A stretch of DNA of 64,000 nucleotides from Bradyrhizobium frederickii (GTDB lineage Bacteria > Pseudomonadota > Alphaproteobacteria > Rhizobiales > Xanthobacteraceae), in NCBI RefSeq assembly GCF_004570865.1, contig NZ_SPQS01000010.1, positions 124,001-188,000 on the forward strand. The letters are read 5' to 3'. The notes beneath the pieces were generated by a model. It worked only from the letters and a program-made list of their open reading frames with translations. It made no database searches and was not told where the DNA came from. Shown in pieces: positions 53,539 to 62,399 of this stretch. Within the stretch, counting starts at the first letter, position 1. The number at the start of each line of letters is the position of its first letter. The position numbers were made by a program, and so were the translations under genes.

Positions 53539-54240
53539 TTAACGAAGCAGAGGCGGCCGGGCGATGAAGGTCATGCGCCAGCGATTGTGGCCGATATTGG
53601 TATGGGCGCGCTGGACCGCGAACCCGGCGCCCCTCAGCTTGGCGGTGATCTCGTCCTCGCTGTAGCGCTGCAGCCCGATGCGCGTGCGCAGTTGACGGTA
53701 ATCCGACAGCGCGGTGCTGATCAGTCCGATCAGCGCGTCCTTCAGGAAGCCGTGGCGGAGGCCGAAGCCGAGCAGCGCCATGACGTCCCTGAACATGCCG
53801 ACATTGGGCTGCAGGATGTCCCCCAGCACCAGCTTGCCGGAAGGCTTCAGGATACGGCGGATGTTGAGCAGCGCGGCATCGAGCTCGTCCGGCGTCATGT
53901 ATTGCGCGACCGAGTTCATCACCACGAGGTCGATCGACTGGTCCTGCATCTTGCGGACGTCGTCGAGCGAGCGGACGCGGATCCTGGTGTTCGGGGCAAA
54001 GCGCGCAATCAGCCGGCCCCGCACCCCTGGCGCGGGCTCGGCCAGGATCAGCTGGCCGCAGGCGGCCGCCACCTGGTTCGCCGACAGCGCCTCGCCGCAG
54101 GCATAGTCGAGAACGACCGCGTCGGGCGAGGAGATGTAGCCGATGATGTCCCGCGCGATGATCTGGAAGTGCAAGTCGCGATGCAGCCTGCTGACATAGA
54201 TCGTATGCGTGGAGTCGTAATAATCGATCCAATCGTCCAT
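53539..54240 (-). CDS. SAM-dependent methyltransferase (class I)
   Basis: A 233-residue protein with AVVLDYACGEALSANQVAA (motif I), LILAEPAPGV, and SIDLVVMNSVAQYMTPDEL (motif IV region), and the end YSEDEITAKLRGAGFAVQ. This is the Methyltransf_11/25 fold of small-molecule methyltransferases. The N-terminal YYDSTHTIYVSRLHRDLHF may determine the substrate, which is unknown. It is divergent from the dps gene, 114 bases apart. Confidence 0.8.
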   Translation of the reverse strand: MDDWIDYYDSTHTIYVSRLHRDLHFQIIARDIIGYISSPDAVVLDYACGEALSANQVAAACGQLILAEPAPGVRGRLIARFAPNTRIRVRSLDDVRKMQDQSIDLVVMNSVAQYMTPDELDAALLNIRRILKPSGKLVLGDILQPNVGMFRDVMALLGFGLRHGFLKDALIGLISTALSDYRQLRTRIGLQRYSEDEITAKLRGAGFAVQRAHTNIGHNRWRMTFIARPPLLR

Positions 54241-54354
54241 GGTATCCGAAGGTCCCGGCCAAATGGTTCCTGATCAGGAACCGGCGCTGCCGCCCTTGCG
54301 TTAGGGGTGCGACGGCGCGCCGTCAATGTCCGCGTCCTAACAGGAAGGTCTCCC

Positions 54355-54879
54355 GTGAGCAAAACCAACAACAAGGTCTCGCCCGATCTCGATACCCCCA
54401 CTGATCTGTCGCCCGACGGGGTCAAGAAGGTCTCGGAGGCGCTCAACGTGCTTCTGGCCGACGCCTTCGCGCTGTACCTAAAGACCAAGAATTTCCACTG
54501 GCACATCAGCGGGCGGCACTTCCGGGACTACCATCTGCTGCTCGACGAGCAGTCCGACCAGATCTTTGCCACCACCGACCAGCTTGCCGAGCGCGTCCGC
54601 AAGATCGGCGGCACCACGCTGAAGTCGATCGGCCAGGTCGCAAAGCTCCAGACCATCAAGGACAACAACGAGGACTACGTCCCGCCGCGCGAGATGCTGC
54701 GCGAGCTGATGCAGGACAACAAGCACGTCGCCGCCGCGATGCGCAAAGCGCATGAGGTCTGCGACGACGCCGGCGATGTCGCCAGCGCCAGCATTCTGGA
54801 AAATTTCATCGATGAGACCGAGCGCCGCACCTGGTTCCTGTTCGAGGCGACCCGGCAGGAAGGCAGCAACGCGGCGTAG
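54355..54879 (+). CDS. dps: Dps-family DNA-protecting ferritin-like protein
   Basis: A 174-residue Dps protein: NVLLADAFALYLKTKNFHWHISGRHFRDYHLLLDEQSDQIF in pieces supplies the ferroxidase ligands His and Asp/Glu (FHWHISG, DYHLLLDEQ), and the helical rest fits. It stores iron and protects DNA from oxidative damage. The GTG at 54355 is chosen because AGGAAGG precedes it. Confidence 0.93.
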   Translation: MSKTNNKVSPDLDTPTDLSPDGVKKVSEALNVLLADAFALYLKTKNFHWHISGRHFRDYHLLLDEQSDQIFATTDQLAERVRKIGGTTLKSIGQVAKLQTIKDNNEDYVPPREMLRELMQDNKHVAAAMRKAHEVCDDAGDVASASILENFIDETERRTWFLFEATRQEGSNAA

Positions 54880-54899
54880 GCCGAGCTGCCGTAGGTCTC

Positions 54900-54976
54900 G
54901 TAGGGTGGGCAAAGCGCAGCGTGCCCACCAATTCGGGGGGGTGGGCACGGCGCAAGTGCGCCTTTGCCCACCCTAC
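54900..54976. repeat. Palindromic repeat, 'GTAGGGTGGGCAAAG' family, copy 3
   Basis: GTAGGGTGGGCAAAG at 54900-54914 is mirrored by CTTTGCCCACCCTAC at 54962-54976, with inner GTGCCCAC/GTGGGCAC arms, just like the copy at 563. Confidence 0.85.
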
Positions 54977-54992
54977 GCATCTTCGCTTCTGT

Positions 54993-55514
54993 CTACCGCC
55001 ACAACCGCATCAACGCGCCGTCCTTCCCCGTGACGGGATCGGCCGGCGGCAGCGCGACTTGGGGAATCGTCTTCAGCGCCGTGGCGTGGTTCTCCGGCGT
55101 CGCGCGCGTGATCTCCATCTTTGCGCCCGGCGGATAGGCCCCGATCACGCAAAAATCATCGCTCGCCTTGATGCATTGATGCCCAGTGCCGGCGGGCAGG
55201 ATCGCGACATCGCCGGCCTTGATGTCCAGCTCCTGGCCGTGGTCGCCGCCGAAGCGGACCAGGGCACGGCCGCGCGCGACGCCGAGCACCTCATGCACCG
55301 TCGCGTGATAATGCAGATAATCGTAGACGCCGTTGCGCCATGTGCCGCCCCAGCCGTTGGCTTCGAACAGATTTTCGATCGTCGCTTCCGGCTGCTTCGG
55401 ATCGAGCTTCACCGCGCTTTGGTAGACCAGGAACGGGAGGATGTTGTTCGGCACCAGCCCGTCGTCCTCGAAAACGATGGCGAGCGGCTCGGCAGGGTTG
55501 CGGACGACGGTCAT
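54993..55514 (-). CDS. Cupin-domain protein
   Basis: A 173-residue cupin. The first motif is YHATVHEVLGVARGRALVRFGG with the metal-binding His residues, and the second is VAILPAGTGHQCIKA. It is a single-domain beta barrel; several such proteins are isomerases or dioxygenases, the activity here is unknown. The ATG at 55514 begins a stretch (MTVVRNPAEPLAIVFEDDGL) typical of this small family. It is convergent with dps and divergent from the small gene at 55660. Confidence 0.82.
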   Translation of the reverse strand: MTVVRNPAEPLAIVFEDDGLVPNNILPFLVYQSAVKLDPKQPEATIENLFEANGWGGTWRNGVYDYLHYHATVHEVLGVARGRALVRFGGDHGQELDIKAGDVAILPAGTGHQCIKASDDFCVIGAYPPGAKMEITRATPENHATALKTIPQVALPPADPVTGKDGALMRLWR

Positions 55515-55659
55515 GGGGGCTCTCACTGGCAACGGACCGGAATCAAGCGGGCGCAAGCCCTCTTGTTCCTGACGACACTCCATACGCCGGATTGACCGAG
55601 ATCAAGGCGCTGGCGGCCGTTGGCGGCCACGCCAGTTCGAGCGAAGAGGAGGGAACGCC

Positions 55660-55875
55660 ATGTACGCATCCGACGTTGCGCAGCGTCATTTCTCGGCGGC
55701 CGTCGACGAGGCGGAGACTGCCGGCCTCGGGCACGAAGCCGTCTGCCGGGCATTGCTCAATTTGGTGATTTCGAAATATCTGGAGACGAGGTCGGTCGCC
55801 GACATCCAGGCAGAGCTGCGCTTCATCGCCGAGAACTGCGATCCGGACACGGACTTCATGTTCATGCGTCCGTGA
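55660..55875 (+). CDS. Small conserved hypothetical protein
   Basis: A 71-residue protein, MYASDVAQRHFSAAVDEAE at the start, then a helix around LGHEAVCRALLNLVISKYLE and SVADIQAELRFIAENCDPDTD. The ribosome site GAGGAGGGAAC is excellent. No domain is recognised. It ends 47 bases from the convergent carA stop. Confidence 0.72.
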   Translation: MYASDVAQRHFSAAVDEAETAGLGHEAVCRALLNLVISKYLETRSVADIQAELRFIAENCDPDTDFMFMRP

Positions 55876-55921
55876 GGGAGCCGGGCCCCGGCGGACTTAT
55901 CCGCCGGGCGGTCTTGTCGCC

Positions 55922-57112
55922 TTACGCGCTCTTCTTCTGCCGCATCAGGTCGGCGAAGCGCTGGAACAGATAGTGCGAGTCGCGCGGGCCGGGCGAGGCC
56001 TCGGGGTGGTACTGCACCGAGAACACCGGCTTGCCGTCGAGCTGGATGCCGCAATTGGAGCCGTCGAACAGCGAGATGTGGGTCTGCGTCGCGCCCTTCG
56101 GCAGCGTCGTCTCGTCCACGGCAAAGCCGTGGTTCATCGAGGTGATCTCGACCTTGCCGGTGGTCTCGTCCTTCACGGGATGGTTGGCGCCGTGATGGCC
56201 CTGATGCATCTTCTTCGTCCTGGCGCCGACGGCAAGGCCGAGCATCTGGTGGCCGAGGCAGATGCCGAAGGTCGGCGTGCCCGACTTGATGACGTCCCGG
56301 ATCACAGGCACGGCATATTTGCCGGTCGCGGCCGGATCGCCCGGACCGTTGGACAGGAAAACGCCGTCCGGCTTCATCGCCAAGATGTCTTCGGACGAGG
56401 TCGTCGCCGGCACCACCGTAACCTTGCAGCCGACGCCGGCGAGCAGGCGCAGGATGTTACGCTTGATGCCGTAGTCGATGGCGACGACATTGAACTCCGC
56501 CTTGTCCTGCCGGCCAAAGCCCTTGTCCCAGGCCCAAGGCGTCTCGTCCCAGGTGAAGCGCTGGCCGCTGGTGACCATCGGCACGAGGTCCATGCCCTCG
56601 AGACCGGGCCATTCGCGCGCCTCTTCCTTCAGGCCATGCAGGTCGAACTCGCCGGTCCTGGAATGCGCGATCACGGCATTGGGCATGCCCTTGCTGCGGA
56701 TCAGCGCGGTCAGCGCGCGGGTGTCGATGCCGGAGAGGCCGATGATGCCGCGGGCCTTCAGCCACTGGTCGAGATGCTTGGTGGCGCGGTAGTTCGAGGG
56801 ATCGGTGATCGCGGTGCGCAGAATCACGCCGCGCGCGCCCGGCGTCGCCGCCATGTTCACCGTCTCGATGTCTTCCTCGTTGGTACCGACATTGCCGATA
56901 TGCGGGAAGGTGAAGGTGATGAGCTGGCCGGCATAGGAGGGATCGGTGAGGATCTCCTCATAGCCGGTCATCGCGGTGTTGAAGCAGACCTCGCCGACGG
57001 CGTGGCCTTCGGCACCGAGACCAAAGCCTTCGAGCACCGTGCCGTCGGCGAGCACGAGGAGCGCGGTCGGTTTGTGGTCCGGCCAGGCGGGATCGTTGTC
57101 ATGTTGTGTCAT
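55922..57112 (-). CDS. carA: Carbamoyl-phosphate synthase small subunit (glutaminase)
   Basis: A 396-residue glutamine amidotransferase subunit that provides ammonia to CarB. The N-terminal domain has LVLADGTVLEGFGLGAEG and TGYEEILTDPSYAGQLI; the class I amidotransferase domain has the nucleophile in TFGICLGHQMLGLAVGA and the His-Glu pair in VQYHPEASPGPRD. Start at 57112 is the first ATG. It is separated from carB by four genes, so the two subunits are made from different transcripts. Confidence 0.97.
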   Translation of the reverse strand: MTQHDNDPAWPDHKPTALLVLADGTVLEGFGLGAEGHAVGEVCFNTAMTGYEEILTDPSYAGQLITFTFPHIGNVGTNEEDIETVNMAATPGARGVILRTAITDPSNYRATKHLDQWLKARGIIGLSGIDTRALTALIRSKGMPNAVIAHSRTGEFDLHGLKEEAREWPGLEGMDLVPMVTSGQRFTWDETPWAWDKGFGRQDKAEFNVVAIDYGIKRNILRLLAGVGCKVTVVPATTSSEDILAMKPDGVFLSNGPGDPAATGKYAVPVIRDVIKSGTPTFGICLGHQMLGLAVGARTKKMHQGHHGANHPVKDETTGKVEITSMNHGFAVDETTLPKGATQTHISLFDGSNCGIQLDGKPVFSVQYHPEASPGPRDSHYLFQRFADLMRQKKSA

Positions 57113-57258
57113 GAGCGCGTTTCATAGTCCCCGCGGGCGCCGCCGTCAAAGCGCCAGACGCCGGATTCACATGCGTTTTTGCATATTTGACAGGCCTCCT
57201 CGGGCCCTTAAGCTCGGCCGCATAATTTCCGGCAATTTGAGGGGCTTGCGAGGCAATA

Positions 57259-57969
57259 ATGGACCAGACCACCCCGATTGTGCTGGTTCCGGGGCTGGCC
57301 TCCTCGGCCCGGATCTACGCCCCCGTCATCCCGGCGCTGTGGCGGTTCGGTCCCGTGATGATCGCCAACCATGTCCGCGACGACAGCATGGCGGCGATCG
57401 CGGCCCGGGTGCTGAGCGAGGCGCCGCCGCGCTTCGCGCTCGCCGGCCATTCGATGGGCGGCTACATCGCGCTCGAGATCATGCGCCAGGCGCCCGAGCG
57501 GGTGGCCAGGCTCGCGCTGATCAACACCCAGGCCGGGCCCGATACCCCCGAGGCGACCGCGCGCCGCCTGGGCCTGATGGCGCGCGCCAGGCGCGGCGAG
57601 CTCCGCGCCATTCGCGACGAGAGCTTTCTGGAGCTGGTCCATCCGTCGCGGCGCGATGATGCCGAGATTCTCAAGCTCGTGCATGCGCAGGACGAGGATG
57701 TCGGCGTCGAGGGCTATCTGCGGCAGCAGGCCGCGATCATCGCAAGGGTGGATTCGCGTCCGACGCTGTCCGCCATCAGCTGCCCGACATTGGTGCTGAC
57801 GGGCGATGCCGACAACACGATTCCGAACGCGTTCGCGAAGGAGATGGCCGAGGGCATCGCCGGCGCAAGGCTCGTGGTGCTCGAGCGCTGCGGACATCTA
57901 CCGCAAGCCGAGCAGCCGGACGCGACCGTGCGCGCGCTGACCGAATGGCTCGCAACCGAGGTTGTCTAG
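57259..57969 (+). CDS. Alpha/beta-hydrolase
   Basis: A 236-residue protein: VLVPGLASSARIY with the oxyanion region, the nucleophile elbow FALAGHSMGGYIALEIM (Ser near residue 63), the Asp region TLVLTGDADNTIPN and the His in VLERCGHLPQAEQPDA. It belongs to the esterase/lipase-like group of this fold; the substrate is unknown. The start at 57259 follows GAGGCAAT. It precedes the YqeY gene by 51 bases on the same strand. Confidence 0.85.
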   Translation: MDQTTPIVLVPGLASSARIYAPVIPALWRFGPVMIANHVRDDSMAAIAARVLSEAPPRFALAGHSMGGYIALEIMRQAPERVARLALINTQAGPDTPEATARRLGLMARARRGELRAIRDESFLELVHPSRRDDAEILKLVHAQDEDVGVEGYLRQQAAIIARVDSRPTLSAISCPTLVLTGDADNTIPNAFAKEMAEGIAGARLVVLERCGHLPQAEQPDATVRALTEWLATEVV

Positions 57970-58020
57970 GGGCCGCGAACGGCCTAGATCAGGCGTCAGA
58001 TATTCGAAGGGATCACGGTC

Positions 58021-58476
58021 ATGCTGCGCGACGACATCAACAATGCGGTCAAGGAGGCCATGAAGGCCAAGGACGAGCGCAAGCTGTCCACGCTGCGCAT
58101 GGTCAACTCGACCATCAAGAACGCCGACATCGATGCCCGCGGCAACGGCAAGCCGCCGCTGTCGGACGCCGACCTGCTCGGTGTGCTGCAGAAGATGATC
58201 AAGCAGCGCCAGGAGGCGGTCGAGCTCTACGACAAGGGCGGCCGCGCCGAGCTCGCAGCCCAGGAGCGCGAGGAGATCGCGGTGATCTCGGCCTACCTGC
58301 CGAAGCAGATGGCCGACGACGAGGTGAAGAAGGCGATCACGGATGCGATCGCCGAGACCGGCGCTGCCGGCATGAAGGACATGGGCAAGGTGATTGCGGT
58401 GCTGCGCGCGAAGTACGCAGGCCAGATGGATTTCGGCAAGGCATCGGGCCTGGTGAAGACCGCGCTGTCGGGCTGA
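58021..58476 (+). CDS. GatB/YqeY domain protein
   Basis: A 151-residue YqeY-type protein: MLRDDINNAVKEAMKAKDE at the start, LSTLRMVNSTIKNADIDARG and the tail LKTAL-like FGKASGLVKTALSG. It resembles the tRNA-binding tail of GatB amidotransferase and may act with tRNA or ribosome-linked proteins; the role is unknown. Length is typical. A palindromic repeat follows. Confidence 0.9.
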   Translation: MLRDDINNAVKEAMKAKDERKLSTLRMVNSTIKNADIDARGNGKPPLSDADLLGVLQKMIKQRQEAVELYDKGGRAELAAQEREEIAVISAYLPKQMADDEVKKAITDAIAETGAAGMKDMGKVIAVLRAKYAGQMDFGKASGLVKTALSG

Positions 58477-58478
58477 CC

Positions 58479-58584
58479 TGTCATTCCGGGGCGACGCGGA
58501 AGCGTCGAGCCCGGAATCTATTGGGCCGCCAACCCCGTTGCGAAATGGATTCCGGGCTCGCGCCCTGCGCGCCCCGGAATGACA
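58479..58584. repeat. Palindromic repeat, 'CGTCATTCCGGGG' family, copy 3
   Basis: TGTCATTCCGGGG at 58479-58491 is exactly mirrored by CCCCGGAATGACA at 58572-58584, with GAGCCCGGAATC and GATTCCGGGCTC arms within. Confidence 0.85.
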
Positions 58585-58605
58585 ACAAGAACAAGGGAGG
58601 CCGCC

Positions 58606-59742
58606 ATGACCGCCATCAAACCGTTCCGCATCGCCGTCAGCGACGACATCCTCACGGACCTCAAATCGCGCCTCGCGCGCACGCGCTGGCCCGAGGCCGA
58701 GCTGGTCGACGACTGGAGCCAGGGCGCGCCGCTGAAGTGGATCCGGGAGATCTGCGCCTATTGGGCCAACGATTACGACTGGCGCGCCCGCGAGGCGAAG
58801 CTCAACCGCTTCGAGCAGTTCACCACCGAGATCGACGGGCTCGACATCCATTTCATCCACGCGCGCTCGAAGGAGCCCTCGGCGCTGCCGCTGATCGTCA
58901 CCCATGGCTGGCCGGGCTCGATCGTCGAGTTCCAGAAGGTGATCGCGCCGCTCACCGATCCCGTCGCGCATGGCGGCAATCCTGCCGATGCCTTCCACGT
59001 GGTCTGTCCCTCGCTGCCGGGCTTCGGCTTCTCGGCCAAGCCGAAGACCACCGGCTGGGGCGTCGATCGCATCGCCGCGGCCTGGGCGAAGCTGATGGAC
59101 CGGCTCGGCTATATCAGCTACGGCGCGCAAGGCGGCGATTGGGGCTCGGCGGTGACGACCTCGCTCGGCGCACAGGATGCCGAGCATTGCGCCGGCATCC
59201 ACATCACGCTCGCCTTCAATGCGGCGCCCAAGGTCGAGGGCGAGCCGACGGCGGAAGAGAAGCGCGCGCTGGCCGGCCTCAAGCACTATGTCGATCTCGA
59301 CTCCGGCTATTCCAAGCAGCAGTCGACGCGCCCGCAGACGCTCGGCTATGGCCTCACGGATTCGCCGAGCGGGCAGGCGGCCTGGATCCTGGAAAAATTC
59401 TGGGCCTGGACCGATTGCAACGGCCATCCCGAGAACATCTTCAGCAAGGACGAGCTGCTCGACAACGTCATGCTCTATTGGGCGACGGAGACGGCGACCT
59501 CCTCGGCGCGGCTCTACTGGGAAAGTTTCGGCAAGCGTCGCACCACGCCTGTCGTCAAGGTGCCGACCGGCGTCGCCGCGTTCCCCAAGGAGATCATCAC
59601 GCCGGTGCGGCGCTGGATGGAGCCGAGCTTTCCCAACATCACCCATTGGAGCGAGATGGAGAAGGGCGGCCATTTCGCCGCGTTCGAGCAGCCCGAGCTG
59701 TTCGTGCGCGATGTCAGGAAATTCTTCGCGACGGTGCGGTAG
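58606..59742 (+). CDS. Epoxide hydrolase, microsomal (EHN) type
   Basis: A 378-residue alpha/beta-hydrolase with the N-terminal epoxide-hydrolase cap (MTAIKPFRIAVSDDILTDLKSRLARTRWPEAEL in pieces), HGWPGSIVEF (oxyanion), the nucleophile region YGAQGGDWGSAVT with Asp in GGDWG, and the terminal GGHFAAFEQPELF with the His. It would open epoxides to diols; its substrate is not known. The ATG at 58606 follows GGGAGG. Confidence 0.85.
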   Translation: MTAIKPFRIAVSDDILTDLKSRLARTRWPEAELVDDWSQGAPLKWIREICAYWANDYDWRAREAKLNRFEQFTTEIDGLDIHFIHARSKEPSALPLIVTHGWPGSIVEFQKVIAPLTDPVAHGGNPADAFHVVCPSLPGFGFSAKPKTTGWGVDRIAAAWAKLMDRLGYISYGAQGGDWGSAVTTSLGAQDAEHCAGIHITLAFNAAPKVEGEPTAEEKRALAGLKHYVDLDSGYSKQQSTRPQTLGYGLTDSPSGQAAWILEKFWAWTDCNGHPENIFSKDELLDNVMLYWATETATSSARLYWESFGKRRTTPVVKVPTGVAAFPKEIITPVRRWMEPSFPNITHWSEMEKGGHFAAFEQPELFVRDVRKFFATVR

Positions 59743-59749
59743 CCCCCAC

Positions 59750-59837
59750 CGTCATGCCCGGGCTTGTCCCGGGCATCCACGGCCTTAGACTGGTCCCGAG
59801 AAGAACGTGGATGGCCGGAACAAGTCCGGCCATGACG
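59750..59837. repeat. Palindromic repeat, 'CGTCATGGCCGGGCTTGTCCCGG' family
   Basis: CGTCATGCCCGGGCTTGTC at 59750 and GAACAAGTCCGGCCATGACG ending at 59837 form the arms, with an inner CATCCACGGCC / GTGGATGGCC pair. A longer copy lies at 11815-11938. Confidence 0.75.
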
Positions 59838-59862
59838 CGAGAGCGCGGAAACGACCGAGCCC

Positions 59863-61473
59863 ATGCTGACCGAAGCCGCAACCTATGACGAACTCGTCCG
59901 CTACTTCCGCTGGGACATCCCGGCGCGCTTCAACATGGCGCAGGCGTGCTGCGATCGCCATGCCGACGGCACCGGCCGGCTCGCGCTGATTTATCTCGAC
60001 GAGAACGGCGTGACCAGCCGCACCTCCTTCGACGAGGTCGCCGAGATGTCGCGCCGCTTTGCCAATGTGCTGAAGGCGGACGGGCTGGCGCGCGGCGACC
60101 GCGTCGCGGTGTTCCTGTCGCAATCGCTGGAATTGCCGATCGCGCATATGGCGGCGTTCCGCTCCGGCCTGATCTCGATCCCGCTGTTCGCGCTGTTCGG
60201 CGAGGACGCGCTGGAGTTTCGCCTGTCCAACTCCGAGGCCAAGGCCATCGTTACCGACGAGGGCGGCTGGGAGAAGCTTGCGAAGATCCGCGATCGCCTG
60301 CCGGAGCTGAAGAATGTCTATATCGTCGGCACACGTGCACCCGCGGGCACGACATCGTTCTGGGATGCAGTGAAGGCCGCATCACCCGACTACGCCGGGG
60401 TCGACACCTCGTGCGATGACCCCGCGCTGATCATCTACACCTCGGGCACCACGGGAAACCCCAAGGGTGCGCTGCATGCGCACCGCGTCGTGCTCGGCCA
60501 TCTGCCCAACGTCGAGATGTGCCACAACTTCCTGCCCAGGCCCGGCGATCTCATGTGGACGCCGGCGGATTGGGCCTGGATCGGCGGCCTCATCAACGGT
60601 CTGCTCGCGTTCTGGTATCACGGCATCCCCCTGGTCGGCTATCGTGCGCGCAAGTTCGAGCCGCAGGCGGCGATGCAGATGATGGCCGACCTCGGCGTCC
60701 GCAACGTCTTCCTGCCGCCGACCGCGCTGAAGCTGATGCGGCAGGCCGGCGTGAAGCATACGGGCGTCAAGCTGCGCAGCATCTTCACCGGCGGGGAATC
60801 GCTCGGCGGCGAGCTGCTCGGCTGGGTGCGCGAGACTTTCGGCATCGATGCGCACGAGGTGTTCGGCCAGACCGAGTGCAATCTCGTGATCGGCAGCAAC
60901 GCCAACCTGTTTCCGATCCGCCCGGGTTCGATGGGCAAGGCGACGCCGGGTTTCGACGTCCGCATCGTCAACGACAAGGGCGAGGAATTGCCGCGCGGCG
61001 AGCGCGGCATCATCGGCGTGCGCCAGCCGTGCCCCGTCACCATGCTCGAATATTGGCGCAATCCGGAGGCGACGGCGAAGAAATATGCCGGCGCGTTCCT
61101 GCTCACCGGCGATCTCGGCGTGCAGGACGAGGACGGCTATTTCTGGTATGTCAGCCGCGAGGACGACGTCATCACCACCGCCGGCTATCGCGTCGGTCCG
61201 TCCGAGATCGAGCACACGCTGATGAAGCATCCCTCGGTGGCAATGGCCGCGGTCGTGGGCATCCCCGATCCGATCCGTACCGAATCGATCAAGGCGTGGA
61301 TCGTGCTGCGTCCCGGCTTTACCGGCACCGACGCGCTCGCCCGCGAAATCCAGGAGTTCGTCAAGGTGCAGCTCGCCGCGCACGAATACCCGCGCTTCGT
61401 CGAATTCGCCGCGACGCTGCCGATGACGGCCACCGGCAAGGTGCTGCGGCGCGAGCTGCGGGCCAAGGGCTGA
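59863..61473 (+). CDS. AMP-binding acyl-CoA synthetase
   Basis: A 536-residue adenylate-forming enzyme that activates a carboxylic acid to its CoA thioester. The P-loop is IIYTSGTTGNPKGALH (near residue 190), the adenylate motif is VFGQTECNLVIGSN, the hinge contains TGDLGVQDEDGYFWYVSREDDVI, and the catalytic Lys is in TATGKVLRREL. The substrate class (acetate-like, medium-chain) cannot be read. The following MarR gene begins nine bases after its stop, so the two are likely co-transcribed. Confidence 0.92.
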   Translation: MLTEAATYDELVRYFRWDIPARFNMAQACCDRHADGTGRLALIYLDENGVTSRTSFDEVAEMSRRFANVLKADGLARGDRVAVFLSQSLELPIAHMAAFRSGLISIPLFALFGEDALEFRLSNSEAKAIVTDEGGWEKLAKIRDRLPELKNVYIVGTRAPAGTTSFWDAVKAASPDYAGVDTSCDDPALIIYTSGTTGNPKGALHAHRVVLGHLPNVEMCHNFLPRPGDLMWTPADWAWIGGLINGLLAFWYHGIPLVGYRARKFEPQAAMQMMADLGVRNVFLPPTALKLMRQAGVKHTGVKLRSIFTGGESLGGELLGWVRETFGIDAHEVFGQTECNLVIGSNANLFPIRPGSMGKATPGFDVRIVNDKGEELPRGERGIIGVRQPCPVTMLEYWRNPEATAKKYAGAFLLTGDLGVQDEDGYFWYVSREDDVITTAGYRVGPSEIEHTLMKHPSVAMAAVVGIPDPIRTESIKAWIVLRPGFTGTDALAREIQEFVKVQLAAHEYPRFVEFAATLPMTATGKVLRRELRAKG

Positions 61474-61481
61474 CGTTCACC

Positions 61482-61949
61482 ATGGCAAAGGCGCCTCAAG
61501 CCGCGGGACTTCACCGCGCCTCGCCCGACAAGCTGCACGATCTGGATACGGCGCTCGAGCTCATGTACTACGGCTGGCGCGGGATGACGCTGGAGGCCGA
61601 CGCATATCTTGCCAAGCAGGGCCTGTCGCGGCCGCACCATCGCATCCTCTACGTGGTGGCGCGCCGGCCCGATATCGCGATCGGCGCGCTGATCGAGGTC
61701 CTCGGCATATCCAAACAGGCGTTGAACCGGCCGCTCAATCTGCTGCTGGAGCGCAAGCTCGTGACGTCGAAACGCTCGCCCGAGCAGCATCGCTCGAAGC
61801 TGTTGCGCCTGACGGGCGCCGGGCAGCGCATCGAGCAACGGGCCTCGGACCACGAGCGCAAGGTCATGCGCGAGGCGTTCGATCGCGTCGGGGCGCCTGG
61901 GGCCGCGGCCTGGATGGCCGTCATGGAGGCGATCGCCGACAACAACTGA
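61482..61949 (+). CDS. MarR-family transcriptional regulator
   Basis: A 155-residue winged-helix dimer: LDTALELMYYGWRGMTLEADAYLAKQGLSRPHHRILYVVARRPDIAIGALIEVLGISKQALNRPLNLLLERKLV in pieces, with the recognition helix around ISKQALNRPL and the wing near SPEQHRSK. It is nine bases after the acyl-CoA synthetase gene. An inverted repeat at 61957-61981, just before the next gene, is a possible binding site. Confidence 0.9.
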   Translation: MAKAPQAAGLHRASPDKLHDLDTALELMYYGWRGMTLEADAYLAKQGLSRPHHRILYVVARRPDIAIGALIEVLGISKQALNRPLNLLLERKLVTSKRSPEQHRSKLLRLTGAGQRIEQRASDHERKVMREAFDRVGAPGAAAWMAVMEAIADNN

Positions 61950-61956
61950 CAGTTTC

Positions 61957-61981
61957 TCAAGTCAACGTAGTTGACATGAGG
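61957..61981. promoter_or_regulatory. 25-base inverted repeat, candidate MarR operator
   Basis: CTCAAGTCAAC (61957-61967) and GTTGACATGAG (61971-61981) are mirrored at ten of eleven positions around GTA. The site lies between the MarR gene and the downstream pair at 62031 and 62396, in the size range and symmetry of MarR operators. Confidence 0.6.
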
Positions 61982-62030
61982 AGCCGACTTTGCCACTTTC
62001 CTGGCCAACGAGCGAGGGGAGGGCCGTCTC

Positions 62031-62399
62031 ATGGGCGGACAGACGATGAATCGCGCGGCCGCCGAGCCCTTCGTTGCGGCATGGTGCGCGAGCTGGCGCA
62101 AGGTCGATATCGACGCCGTCGTCGCGCATTTTGCCGCCGATGCGCAGATGCGCAGTCCTCTGGCGTTGACGCTGACCGGCTCTCCGGTCGTAGCGGGGGA
62201 CGAGAACATCCGCGCCTATTGGCAGAAGGCCTATGGTCACATCGAAAGCGCGGACCTGAAGATATTGAGCTGGAGCTGGGACGATACGATCGCGCGGCTG
62301 ACGGTGTGGTGGCAGCTTGGCGACACCCGCGCCAGCGAGTTCATGGATTTCGACGATGCCGGCCGCGTCGTCCGCAGCGAAGCCTTCTACGGAAAATGA
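62031..62399 (+). CDS. NTF2/SnoaL-like protein
   Basis: A 122-residue cytosolic NTF2-like protein: FVAAWCASWRKVDIDAVVAHFAADAQM, AYGHIESADLKIL, and LTVWWQLGDTRASEFMDFDDAGRVVRSEAFY. Residues with a His and two Asp near the cavity suggest an enzyme or binding protein of small molecules, but no activity can be named. It overlaps the next gene by four bases (ATGA). Confidence 0.8.
   Translation: MGGQTMNRAAAEPFVAAWCASWRKVDIDAVVAHFAADAQMRSPLALTLTGSPVVAGDENIRAYWQKAYGHIESADLKILSWSWDDTIARLTVWWQLGDTRASEFMDFDDAGRVVRSEAFYGK

Noticed and set aside
57898..59673. 591-codon minus-strand frame opposite YqeY and the epoxide hydrolase
   Set aside because: Shadow of two clear plus-strand genes and a repeat.
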